64,000 bases of DNA. Source: Prevotellaceae bacterium. Lineage in GTDB: Bacteria; Bacteroidota; Bacteroidia; Bacteroidales; UBA932. The stretch's first letter is position 1, and the number at the start of each line of letters is the position of its first letter. Shown here piece after piece: positions 35,626 through 43,635 of the stretch. The stretch is taken from NCBI GenBank assembly GCA_031258195.1, contig JAIRNF010000032.1, positions 1 through 64,000 of the forward strand. The letters are read 5' to 3'. The notes beneath the pieces were generated by a model that had not been told where the DNA came from, searched no databases, and saw nothing but the letters and a program-made list of their open reading frames with translations. The translations under genes were made by a program, and so were the position numbers.

Positions 35626-36501
35626 ATGAAAGTTGCTATACACGGCAGAAGTACAGCATCAGAGAATATACCCGGTATTATTCCTATTCTTGATTTTTTG
35701 GAAGATCAAGGAGTAGAATTATCTATATATACTACTTTTTACCAGTTTATGAAAGATAAAGTAAGGCATATTCGCAGCTATTCTACTTATTGCTATGATA
35801 TGGATATTCCTGACAATACGGAGTTTATGCTGAGTATTGGGGGTGATGGTACGCTTTTAGATGCTGCTCGTTTTGTTAGAAAACGTGGCATTCCCCTGGT
35901 AGGGATAAACCTAGGGAGATTGGGTTTTTTAGCATATATTTCTTGTAATGATGCCAAATCTTCGCTTAGTCGGATAATAGCAAAAAACTATACGCTGGAA
36001 GAACGAAGTATGCTGAAGATTTCGGGTAATTTTTTAGAAACAAATCATACACCCTACGCTCTTAATGAAGTAGCCGTTCAGCGTAAAGAGCCCTCGCTAA
36101 TAGAACTGTCAATCGCTATTGACGACGAGCCGTTGGCATCATACTGGTCTGATGGTATAATTATTGCAACACCAACAGGCTCTACAGCCTACTCTATGAG
36201 TATTGGAGGACCTATTGTTTCGCCTTCTGCTGCGAATCTAATTTTGGCACCGCTTGCTCCACATAATCTTGCTATCCGTCCTATTGTTATTCCCGATAGT
36301 TCGGTTGTAACCTGTAAGCTAAATACTCGTGGAGAGCGGGCTATGGTTACAGTAGATAATCAAATGTTTGATATTAATGATGGAGCATCTCTTATAGTAG
36401 AAAAGTCATCATATACAATAAAGCTTATAAAGCTTAAAGAGACAAATTTTTATAGAACATTACGAAATAAGCTGCATTGGGGTTTTGATCCTCGCAACTA
36501 G
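35626..36501 (+). CDS. nadK: NAD kinase
   Basis: A 291-residue protein with the ATP-binding GGDGT motif near 73-77 (SIGGDGTLLDAARFV) and the conserved NEVAVQR near 145-151. TPTGSTAYSMSIGGPIVSP near 183-201 and DNQMFDI in the C-terminal domain are also typical. It phosphorylates NAD to NADP. It is first of a plus-strand run of envelope genes; a 90-bp gap with its own promoter-like box precedes the next gene. Confidence 0.95.
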   Translation: MKVAIHGRSTASENIPGIIPILDFLEDQGVELSIYTTFYQFMKDKVRHIRSYSTYCYDMDIPDNTEFMLSIGGDGTLLDAARFVRKRGIPLVGINLGRLGFLAYISCNDAKSSLSRIIAKNYTLEERSMLKISGNFLETNHTPYALNEVAVQRKEPSLIELSIAIDDEPLASYWSDGIIIATPTGSTAYSMSIGGPIVSPSAANLILAPLAPHNLAIRPIVIPDSSVVTCKLNTRGERAMVTVDNQMFDINDGASLIVEKSSYTIKLIKLKETNFYRTLRNKLHWGFDPRN

Positions 36502-36546
36502 GTGGGTATCATCTAAACGTTGAGGTTGGAGCTATTGCTTTTTTAT

Positions 36547-36554
36547 TACCTTTG
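36547..36554 (+). promoter_or_regulatory. Candidate -7 element before the DUF6089-uppS-bamA genes
   Basis: TACCTTTG (36547-36554) matches TAnnTTTG, 38 bp before the TTG start at 36592; the -33 element is not clear. Confidence 0.5.
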
Positions 36555-36591
36555 CAGTTTGCCTAATTAACTAAAGTAAAAAGTTGAGTTT

Positions 36592-37545
36592 TTGGAAATA
36601 CGAGTAACACACAAACGGTTTTTGCTGCCATTGGCAGTTTTTCTTTTGGCTTTTAGCGGTTCTTCATTTGCTCAAAAACAAGGAAGCAGCCTGCTTAATG
36701 CGATAGAAAAACATGATGTTGGTATTTTCGGGGGAGGAGCAACATATCTCGGTGACTTTAATGAAAAAGATCTTTTATACAGGCTCAAGCCAATAGTTGG
36801 GGTTATGTATAGATATAATTTTAATCCATATTTTGCATTGCGAGGGCAAGCAGGATATACAAGGATAGAAGGGTCTTCTAAAGATTACTACGGAGATTTA
36901 CCCGGTTTTCCTACAGGGGGTAGCATGAAATTCAATAGATCTATGGTTATGATAGATGGAGTATTCGAGCTCAACTTCCTTCCATTTTCTCCGACAGATA
37001 AAAGACGTCAAAAGATTTTTAGCCCATATTTAGCGTTAGGCGTTGGCGTAAATTTTATGGGTACAAATAGCTATAACAATAATCCGCAGCTGGATATCGC
37101 CGCTAATACATATCCCGAGTTATACGGAGAACCAGGAAAAGCGTTCCCGCAAAGCTTTGTTCTTGAGATTCCGGTAGGATTTGGAGTTAAGGTTTCGCCA
37201 GTTAAGCGCTTAACTATAGCGGGAGAGTGGACATTCAAAAAAATGTTCTATGATGATATTGATGGCTTTACAAATAGAGGAGGCGGCTCTTTTAATCTCA
37301 TAAACGACGATTGGGTATCTACTATAACCGTAAGCCTTACCTATCGGTTTGCATCTAACTGGAAGTGCGATGCATACCGGGGAGGAAGTAGCGGAAAGCT
37401 GTTAAAAGGTCTGAAAGCCAGAACCTATAAGGTAAATGTACAGCAAAGCGCGGCTAAAGATTTGAAAAAAGGTTCTAACGTAAAAATGCTGGAAGGTCGG
37501 TCTGAAAACGATAGTAATAGGCTAAAAAAGAAGAAGAGAAAGTAA
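36592..37545 (+). CDS. DUF6089-family outer-membrane beta-barrel protein (TTG start)
   Basis: A 317-residue exported protein. No ATG is available: the in-frame stop lies at 36577 and the only credible initiator is TTG at 36592, giving a signal peptide that ends SSFAQK. The body has barrel-like strands (VGIFGGGATYLGDFNE near 39-54, YFALRGQAGYTRIEG, SPYLALGVGVNFMG). The last 60 residues are very basic (Lys/Arg) and end RLKKKKRK, unusual for a barrel and perhaps a periplasmic tail. It belongs to the DUF6089 class found before uppS-bamA in Bacteroidales. uppS follows after one base. Confidence 0.78.
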   Translation: MEIRVTHKRFLLPLAVFLLAFSGSSFAQKQGSSLLNAIEKHDVGIFGGGATYLGDFNEKDLLYRLKPIVGVMYRYNFNPYFALRGQAGYTRIEGSSKDYYGDLPGFPTGGSMKFNRSMVMIDGVFELNFLPFSPTDKRRQKIFSPYLALGVGVNFMGTNSYNNNPQLDIAANTYPELYGEPGKAFPQSFVLEIPVGFGVKVSPVKRLTIAGEWTFKKMFYDDIDGFTNRGGGSFNLINDDWVSTITVSLTYRFASNWKCDAYRGGSSGKLLKGLKARTYKVNVQQSAAKDLKKGSNVKMLEGRSENDSNRLKKKKRK

Positions 37546-37546
37546 A

Positions 37547-38281
37547 ATGACGGACCAAAGCATTTCTACAAGTCCTATTCCTCAACACGTTGCCATTATT
37601 ATGGATGGTAACGGTCGTTGGGCGAAACAACGGGGTGAACAGCGAGTAAAAGGACATCAGAACGGTGTTCAACCTATTAGAGATGTTGTTGAAACAGCCG
37701 CAAAGGTAGGGGTTAAGTATCTTACGTTATATGCATTTTCAACCGAAAATTGGACAAGACCTAAAGACGAAGTAGATGCTTTAATGACTTTGCTTGCCAG
37801 CGTGATAGAAAGTGAAGTCAGCACTTTGCATAAGAATAATGTTAGGTTAAGCGTTATTGGAGACATTCCTTCGTTGCCCTCAGAAGTACAAATGAAGCTT
37901 CAAGAGGCATGCAAGTTTACAGGTACTAATACAGGTTTAACTCTAACTTTAGCTTTGAGCTACAGCGCAAGATGGGAGATACTCGAAGCAATTAAAAAAT
38001 ATACTACCGATATACTAAATAAAAAGAGAGATATACACGATCTTACAGAAAATACTTTTAAGCAATATTTGGAAACAGCCAATATGCCTGATCCGGAGCT
38101 TATGATCCGGACAAGCGGCGAGCAACGTATAAGTAACTTTTTGCTATGGCAGCTGGCATATACGGAGCTATATTTTACAGAAGTGCTGTGGCCGGATTTT
38201 GGAGAAAAAGATTTTATAGATGCTATCATAGATTTTCAGCAACGCGAAAGACGATTCGGAAAAACAAGCGAACAGCTATAA
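37547..38281 (+). CDS. uppS: Di-trans,poly-cis-undecaprenyl diphosphate synthase
   Basis: A 244-residue cis-prenyltransferase. The catalytic MDGNGRWAKQRG lies near 20-31, with the TLYAFSTENWTRP and MIRTSGEQRISNFLLWQ segments and a C-terminal RRFG. It makes the C55 carrier for peptidoglycan and O-antigen. It starts 1 bp after the DUF6089 gene and is followed by bamA 27 bp later, all in one operon. Confidence 0.96.
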   Translation: MTDQSISTSPIPQHVAIIMDGNGRWAKQRGEQRVKGHQNGVQPIRDVVETAAKVGVKYLTLYAFSTENWTRPKDEVDALMTLLASVIESEVSTLHKNNVRLSVIGDIPSLPSEVQMKLQEACKFTGTNTGLTLTLALSYSARWEILEAIKKYTTDILNKKRDIHDLTENTFKQYLETANMPDPELMIRTSGEQRISNFLLWQLAYTELYFTEVLWPDFGEKDFIDAIIDFQQRERRFGKTSEQL

Positions 38282-38308
38282 CACTAATTTAGCCAATACT
38301 ATATCAGA

Positions 38309-40840
38309 ATGATGAGGAAGTTATTATTAACAGCGTTTATTACCATATTATACTTTAATGTATCGGCACAACAAGATTCTACCAAGTTGGTACTTCCCCC
38401 TGCAAATGTTGATTTTAATTACAATAGACCGGAAAAATACGTTGTTGAAGATGTTATCATTACAGGCTTAGACTACCTCAATCCTGCTCAAATAGAATCT
38501 ATCGCTGGCATTGTAAAAGGCGATACAATTCTTATACCCGGACAAGACCTTCAGTTCCTAATGAAAAAATTATGGATGCAGCGCATTTTCTCCGATGTAG
38601 AGCTTAGAGGTCTTAATGTTAATGGCGATAAAGTTACTTTACAAATTCATTTGCAAGAGCGACCAAGAGTATCATCATGGGATTATACTGGTGTTAGAAA
38701 GGGAGAAAAAGACGAGATAAAAGAAAAGTTGAATCTTAGACGCGGAGGAGAGCTCTCAGATTATGCTATTGAAACTTCTAAGAATGCAATAAAAAAATAT
38801 CTTGCCGAAAAGGGATTTCTGAATGCAGAAGTGCGTATGCGACAAGAACGGGATACCGTATATAAGAGCAACTACGTGAGGGTCTTTTTTGATATAAAGA
38901 AGAACAATAAAGTCAAAATTAAGAATATAAACATAGAAGGAAATAAGGAGATAAGTGATAGAAAGCTTCGTCGGTCAATGAAGAAGACTAAGCAAAAAAG
39001 GCTTTCTACATTCCTAAAAAGCTCAAAGTTTATTCGTAGCAACTATGAAGATGATTTGGTAAACCTTATTACCTACTACAACGAAAAAGGATATAGAGAT
39101 GCTAAAGTTCTTTCAGATTCAATTTATCCGATAAATGATAAGCGTGTTGGTATAGATATTAAGGTTTACGAAGGGCAGCGGTATTATTTCCGCAACATCT
39201 CTTGGGTTGGTAACTCTATTCTTACCGACGACCAGTTAAACCTTATGCTGGGCTTAAAGAAGGGAGATGTTTACGATAAAGTAGCAATGGAGAAGATGTT
39301 GTTTATTGATGATAACTCCGTAACAACAACCTATAACGATCAGGGGTATTTATTCTTCTACCTCGATCCGGTTGAAGTAAACGTTGTCGGCGATTCTATT
39401 GATATAGAAATGCGAATAATAGAAGGAGATCAGGCAACATTTAGTAGAATTAATATTGCCGGCAACAACCGTACGAATGAGCATGTAATCCGTCGTGAGC
39501 TATTTACTAAACCCGGAGAATTATATAGTAAGTCGTTAATTATCGAATCTATAAGACGATTAAATAATACAGGATATTTCGATCCCGAAAAGCTTGCTGC
39601 ACCCGGAGGTATTAATATTATTCCTAATAGGGCAGAAGGTACGGTGGATCTTACCTATAACCTAGAAGAAAAAGCGAGCGATAACTTCGAGATTTCTGGA
39701 GGATACGGTAACAGCATGTTTATCGGATCGCTAGGCTTCCGCTTCTCTAACTTTTCTACCCGACGACTTTTCACGAAAGGGGCATGGCGCCCGCTACCTA
39801 GTGGCGATGGTCAATCGTTAAGCGTTCGGGCGCAAACCAACGGTAAGTACTACCGTGCTTTAAGTTTTGGGTTTGTCGAGCCTTGGTTAGGCGGTAAAAA
39901 GCCGACATCTTTGTCTATAAGTGTTTATCATTCAACGCAAACCAATTCAAACTACTTCTATCAGACCAGCGATGAGTATATGAAGGTTACCGGGCTGGCT
40001 GTAGGAATAGGTAAACGTTTAAAGTGGCCCGATCATAACTTCTCGGTTAATGCAGAAGTTGGTTGGCAGCACTATAAGCTGAGAGAATGGCCCGGTACCT
40101 TTATTTTTAATAATGGTCAGTCAAATAACTTTAGCTTGAAGCTGGGTTTTGGACGCTATACGCTTGATAACCCTATTTTCCCTAGAGACGGATCCGACTT
40201 CTCTATCAGCGTACAGTTTACTCCGCCATATTCTTTGCTAAATAACAAAGACTACAAAAATATGCCGAATAGCGAAAAGTATAGGTGGATAGAGTACCAT
40301 AAGTGGTCGTTTAAAAGTTCGGCATTTACCCGTATCGGATCTAGTAACTTTGTGCTGATGGCGAAAGCACAGATGGGTTACCTTGGCTATTATAATAAAG
40401 ACGTTGGATATTCTCCGTTTGAAGGTTTCTTGGTCGGAGGTGATGGTATGTCGGGATATACGCTTTATGGGCAGGAAAATATAGGTGTTAGAGGTTACTC
40501 TAACGGTTCGTTAACTCCATACGTACAGACATCTTACGGGCAAAGGGTTGCTGCCGCTAATGCTTATGTAAAATATACGGCAGAAGTTCGTTATCCGCTT
40601 ATTATGCAGCCTCAGTCAAGTATATATGTGCTAGCCTTCTTAGAAGGGGGTAACTCTTGGTATAATCTAGACGACTTTAATCCCTTTGCAATTAAGAGGT
40701 CCGCAGGGGTTGGCGTTCGTTTGCTACTGCCAATTGTAGGGTTAATCGGGTTCCATTGGGGGTATGGGTTTGATGATGTACCAAGCAATCCGGGAGCAGG
40801 AGGAGGACAGATCCACTTCGAGATCGGTATGCCCATGTAA
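38309..40840 (+). CDS. bamA: Outer-membrane assembly factor BamA
   Basis: An 843-residue Omp85 protein. After a signal peptide (ending VSAQQ), POTRA domains span about 45-440 (for example VEDVIITGLDYLNPAQIESI, INIEGNKEISDRKLR, ISWVGNSILTDDQL, INIAGNNRTNEHVI). The 16-strand barrel follows, with the lid-lock VRGYSNGS (from the VRGF/Y motif) near 729-736 and a C-terminal HFEIGMPM. It folds beta-barrel proteins into the outer membrane. Its neighbours, three Skp-like chaperones, deliver substrates to it. Confidence 0.96.
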   Translation: MMRKLLLTAFITILYFNVSAQQDSTKLVLPPANVDFNYNRPEKYVVEDVIITGLDYLNPAQIESIAGIVKGDTILIPGQDLQFLMKKLWMQRIFSDVELRGLNVNGDKVTLQIHLQERPRVSSWDYTGVRKGEKDEIKEKLNLRRGGELSDYAIETSKNAIKKYLAEKGFLNAEVRMRQERDTVYKSNYVRVFFDIKKNNKVKIKNINIEGNKEISDRKLRRSMKKTKQKRLSTFLKSSKFIRSNYEDDLVNLITYYNEKGYRDAKVLSDSIYPINDKRVGIDIKVYEGQRYYFRNISWVGNSILTDDQLNLMLGLKKGDVYDKVAMEKMLFIDDNSVTTTYNDQGYLFFYLDPVEVNVVGDSIDIEMRIIEGDQATFSRINIAGNNRTNEHVIRRELFTKPGELYSKSLIIESIRRLNNTGYFDPEKLAAPGGINIIPNRAEGTVDLTYNLEEKASDNFEISGGYGNSMFIGSLGFRFSNFSTRRLFTKGAWRPLPSGDGQSLSVRAQTNGKYYRALSFGFVEPWLGGKKPTSLSISVYHSTQTNSNYFYQTSDEYMKVTGLAVGIGKRLKWPDHNFSVNAEVGWQHYKLREWPGTFIFNNGQSNNFSLKLGFGRYTLDNPIFPRDGSDFSISVQFTPPYSLLNNKDYKNMPNSEKYRWIEYHKWSFKSSAFTRIGSSNFVLMAKAQMGYLGYYNKDVGYSPFEGFLVGGDGMSGYTLYGQENIGVRGYSNGSLTPYVQTSYGQRVAAANAYVKYTAEVRYPLIMQPQSSIYVLAFLEGGNSWYNLDDFNPFAIKRSAGVGVRLLLPIVGLIGFHWGYGFDDVPSNPGAGGGQIHFEIGMPM

Positions 40841-40915
40841 TTATTTAGCTGGTTGTTACATTTTGGTATAGAATTTGTATTTTTGGAAAGAGTAATACAT
40901 AAAAAATATAGAGCT

Positions 40916-41431
40916 ATGAAAAAATTATTAGTACTTTTTGCCGTGCTGGCATTTCCTGTTGTAATGTTTGCACAAACTCAGCGATTTGCATACGTTGATA
41001 CCGAATATATTTTAGGTAAAATTCCTAACTTTCAGTCAGCAACAGATCAGATTGAAAAGCTTGCTACTCAATACCAAAAAGAGGTTGAGGAAGGGTATAA
41101 GAAGCTAGACGAAACGTATAATACCTATCAGGCAGAGAAAGCCTTGCTAAACGAAAGTATGCGTAAGAAACGCGAAGATGAGATTATAGCCAGAGAGCGT
41201 GAGCTAAAGAACACTCAGCAGAAATATTTTGGTCCAGAAGGGGAGTTGTTTACGAAACGCGAAGAGTTGCTGAAGCCCATACAAGAGCAGGTTACAGAAG
41301 CTATTAATAAATTTGCTGAAGAGGGCGGATACTCTGTTATATTCGATTTAGCTAATAACCCCTCGATGGTTTATACAAATCCTCGTTACGATATGAGCGA
41401 TAAAATCCTTGAAAAATTGGGATTTAAGTAA
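40916..41431 (+). CDS. OmpH/Skp-family periplasmic chaperone 1
   Basis: A 171-residue protein from the ATG at 40916 (the earlier open frame lies in the promoter region). Its signal peptide ends FAQTQ. The OmpH domain starts FAYVDTEYILGKIPNFQSA and continues as a long coiled-coil (about 45-120), closing with a FAEEGGYSVIFDLANNP segment. It should form a Skp-type trimer that holds unfolded outer-membrane proteins for BamA. A TATTTTTG box (40878-40885) precedes it. Confidence 0.88.
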   Translation: MKKLLVLFAVLAFPVVMFAQTQRFAYVDTEYILGKIPNFQSATDQIEKLATQYQKEVEEGYKKLDETYNTYQAEKALLNESMRKKREDEIIARERELKNTQQKYFGPEGELFTKREELLKPIQEQVTEAINKFAEEGGYSVIFDLANNPSMVYTNPRYDMSDKILEKLGFK

Positions 41432-41455
41432 GAAGTACCTTATACATTATTTTCT

Positions 41456-41463
41456 TACATTTG
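41456..41463 (+). promoter_or_regulatory. Candidate -7 element before Skp-like gene 2
   Basis: TACATTTG in the 62-bp gap between the first and second OmpH genes, 30 bp before the start codon. It suggests that the chaperone genes can be boosted separately from bamA. Confidence 0.4.
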
Positions 41464-41493
41464 TAAACTTTAAAACATACAAACAATTATATT

Positions 41494-42000
41494 ATGAAAA
41501 GTATACTAAAAATTCTTCTGCCACTTGTAATAGTATTTATTGCATCAAGTAGCTTCGCTCAGCAAAAAATAGGATATATTAACGCTGATCTTGTGATTTC
41601 TGCTATGCCCGAACGGGAAGAGGCGATGAAGCAGCTAGAAGCTTATCAGAAAGAGCATGAAGAAACGTACGAAGCGATATATAAAGAATTCGAGTCTATG
41701 CGCGCCACTTACGAGGAAAAGAAGGATACATATACTGCTGCTATTAGAGAGCAGAAAGAAAAAGATTTATCTACTTTAGGGCAGAAGTTGCAAGAGTATC
41801 CTACTATTGTACGACGAGGCGAGCAGGAGTTGGGGGAGAAGCTTATTGGTCCTATTCGGGAGAAGGTAATGAATGCGATTGATAAGGTGGCAAAAGCAAA
41901 TGGTTTTGCATATGTTGTAAACAGCGCAGCGTTAATGTACACAGACGATGCTCAGATGACAGATCTTGTTCCTTTGGTAAAGAAAGAGTTAGGATTATAG
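41494..42000 (+). CDS. OmpH/Skp-family periplasmic chaperone 2
   Basis: A 168-residue protein: signal peptide ending SFAQQ, the OmpH start IGYINADLVISAMPEREEAM, a long charged coiled-coil (about 50-120) and the closing KANGFAYVVNSAALMYTDD segment. Its first seven codons and overall sequence are close to those of gene 3, implying a fairly recent duplication. Confidence 0.88.
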   Translation: MKSILKILLPLVIVFIASSSFAQQKIGYINADLVISAMPEREEAMKQLEAYQKEHEETYEAIYKEFESMRATYEEKKDTYTAAIREQKEKDLSTLGQKLQEYPTIVRRGEQELGEKLIGPIREKVMNAIDKVAKANGFAYVVNSAALMYTDDAQMTDLVPLVKKELGL

Positions 42001-42028
42001 TAGTATTTGTATAGAAAACTATTTAGCT

Positions 42029-42532
42029 ATGAAAAGTATTTTAAAAGTATTCTTATTCCTTGCATTTGTTTTTCTTTCCATAAACGGATTTGCTCAGAAA
42101 GTAGGACATATCAACTATATAGAGCTTATACAGTCTATGCCGGAAACCGCGGCTGTTAATAAAGAGCTGGAGGCTTTATCTCAAGCTTATGGAGAAGAGC
42201 TGGAGACGATTGAGGTTGAGATGAGAAATAAGTTTGTTGTATATCAAAATAATAGTATAACATGGACGAAGGAGGTTTCTGATGAAAAGTTGGCGGAAAT
42301 CCAAGCATTATCAGAAAAGCGTGATGTAAGGGCGGCGGAGCTGGAAAGAGAGTTTCAGCAAAAGCAGGACGAGAAGTTAGCACCTATATTCGAAAAAGCA
42401 CAAAATGCGATAAACAAAGTTGCTAAAGATAATGGTGTGGCATGTATATTAAACGCTCAAGCCATTCTATATGCCGATCCGAGTTCGGGCTTTGATCTTC
42501 TGCCGCTGGTAAAAAAAGAGTTAGGTATTTAA
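42029..42532 (+). CDS. OmpH/Skp-family periplasmic chaperone 3
   Basis: A 167-residue protein: signal peptide ending GFAQK, the OmpH start VGHINYIELIQSMPETAAV, a coiled-coil (about 45-120) and the closing KDNGVACILNAQAILYADP segment. It starts MKSILK like gene 2 and ends with the same VKKELG motif. Terminated by a hairpin 27 bp downstream. Confidence 0.87.
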   Translation: MKSILKVFLFLAFVFLSINGFAQKVGHINYIELIQSMPETAAVNKELEALSQAYGEELETIEVEMRNKFVVYQNNSITWTKEVSDEKLAEIQALSEKRDVRAAELEREFQQKQDEKLAPIFEKAQNAINKVAKDNGVACILNAQAILYADPSSGFDLLPLVKKELGI

Positions 42533-42558
42533 TAGAAGAATAAATAATTAGTACATTT

Positions 42559-42590
42559 AAGCCACCTTGTAGATTTTTTAGGTGGCTTTT
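42559..42590 (+). terminator. Rho-independent terminator after the Skp-like cluster
   Basis: AAGCCACCT (42559-42567) pairs with AGGTGGCTT (42580-42588) across a 12-base loop and runs into TTTT. It overlaps the open GTG codon at 42582, supporting the murI start at 42606. murI is so close that some readthrough is likely. Confidence 0.75.
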
Positions 42591-42605
42591 AAATTATCCG
42601 GCTAT

Positions 42606-43415
42606 ATGAGTAATAATAGCGCATCCTCATTTCCTATTGGTATTTTCGATTCTGGAGTAGGAGGGCTTTCGGTATGGCGAGAGCTGGTTAAGCTATTGCC
42701 TAACGAAGCTATTCTCTATGTTGCCGATAGTGCTAATTGTCCGTATGGAAATAAAAACCAGGATGAGATTATTATCTTAAGTGATCGTATAGTATCATTT
42801 CTAATAGAGCAAGGATGTAAGCTAATAGTTCTTGCCTGCAACACCGCTACGGCAGGTGCTATAGATTATTTAAGGGGTAAATACGAGGTGCCTTTTGTAG
42901 GTATGGAGCCAGCCGTAAAGCCTGCCGCGCTTAACTCTAAAACGGGCGTTGTGGGAATACTTGCAACAGCGGGAACGTTTAAAGGGCGGCTGTTTAATGA
43001 GACCAAAGAGCGCTTTGCCTCTGATGTTAAAGTTATCGAACAGGTTGGCGAAGGCTTAGTTGATGCGGTTGAGCATGGGATGGTTGATAGTTCGGAAACA
43101 ACTCAGTTGCTTAAATCGTATCTCCAGCCTATGTTAGATGCTAACGTTGATCATTTGGCTCTTGGTTGTACTCACTATCCGTTTTTAATTCCGCAAATCG
43201 AAAAGATAACTCAAAATAGAATTATTATCATGGACCCTGCTCCGGCAGTGGCAAAGCATACAAAGCATTTGCTAGAAGAAAACAAGTTGGATAATAAGAA
43301 TAAAGAAAAAGTACCTTTTTATATCTTTTACTCAACAGCAGATACAGCTACTTTAAAAAGAATGCTGACAGAGTTGAATATAAAGAACTACGAGGTACAA
43401 GAACTTGATATATAA
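42606..43415 (+). CDS. murI: Glutamate racemase
   Basis: A 269-residue enzyme from the ATG at 42606. Conserved elements are PIGIFDSGVGGLSVWRE near 9-25, the first catalytic Cys in LACNTATAGA near 80-89, and the second in ALGCTHYPFL near 191-200. It supplies D-glutamate for peptidoglycan. It sits at the end of the envelope gene run, 15 bp past a terminator. Confidence 0.96.
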   Translation: MSNNSASSFPIGIFDSGVGGLSVWRELVKLLPNEAILYVADSANCPYGNKNQDEIIILSDRIVSFLIEQGCKLIVLACNTATAGAIDYLRGKYEVPFVGMEPAVKPAALNSKTGVVGILATAGTFKGRLFNETKERFASDVKVIEQVGEGLVDAVEHGMVDSSETTQLLKSYLQPMLDANVDHLALGCTHYPFLIPQIEKITQNRIIIMDPAPAVAKHTKHLLEENKLDNKNKEKVPFYIFYSTADTATLKRMLTELNIKNYEVQELDI

Positions 43416-43541
43416 AGAAGAGAAGTTGTTCAAGAAGTCAACGAATAGTTAGAACACTACATAGGCGCATAGTAAATTTAAAGGCTATGTGCCTACGTAG
43501 TTCAAAAAGGATGGTAAAAATTGCGTCATGCTTTGTTCTCA

Positions 43542-43597
43542 CCATTCCGAGCAAAGCAAGGAATCTGCTTACATTCGGCAGATTAGTCGAAATGACG
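43542..43597. repeat. REP-like element, degenerate copy
   Basis: CATTCCGAGCAAAGCAAGG (43542-43560) followed by AATCTGC, a short loop, then GCAGATTAGTCGAAATGACG. The inner arm (AATCTGC/GCAGATT) is intact but part of the second arm is deleted. It also mixes the CATTCCGAGC and CATTTCGA variants of the family. It lies in the 220-bp gap between murI and the fimbrillin-FISUMP gene, which otherwise shows no gene. Confidence 0.65.
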
Positions 43598-43635
43598 TAT
43601 TTGCAGCCGCTTAAAATGATGTATGTGATTATATA

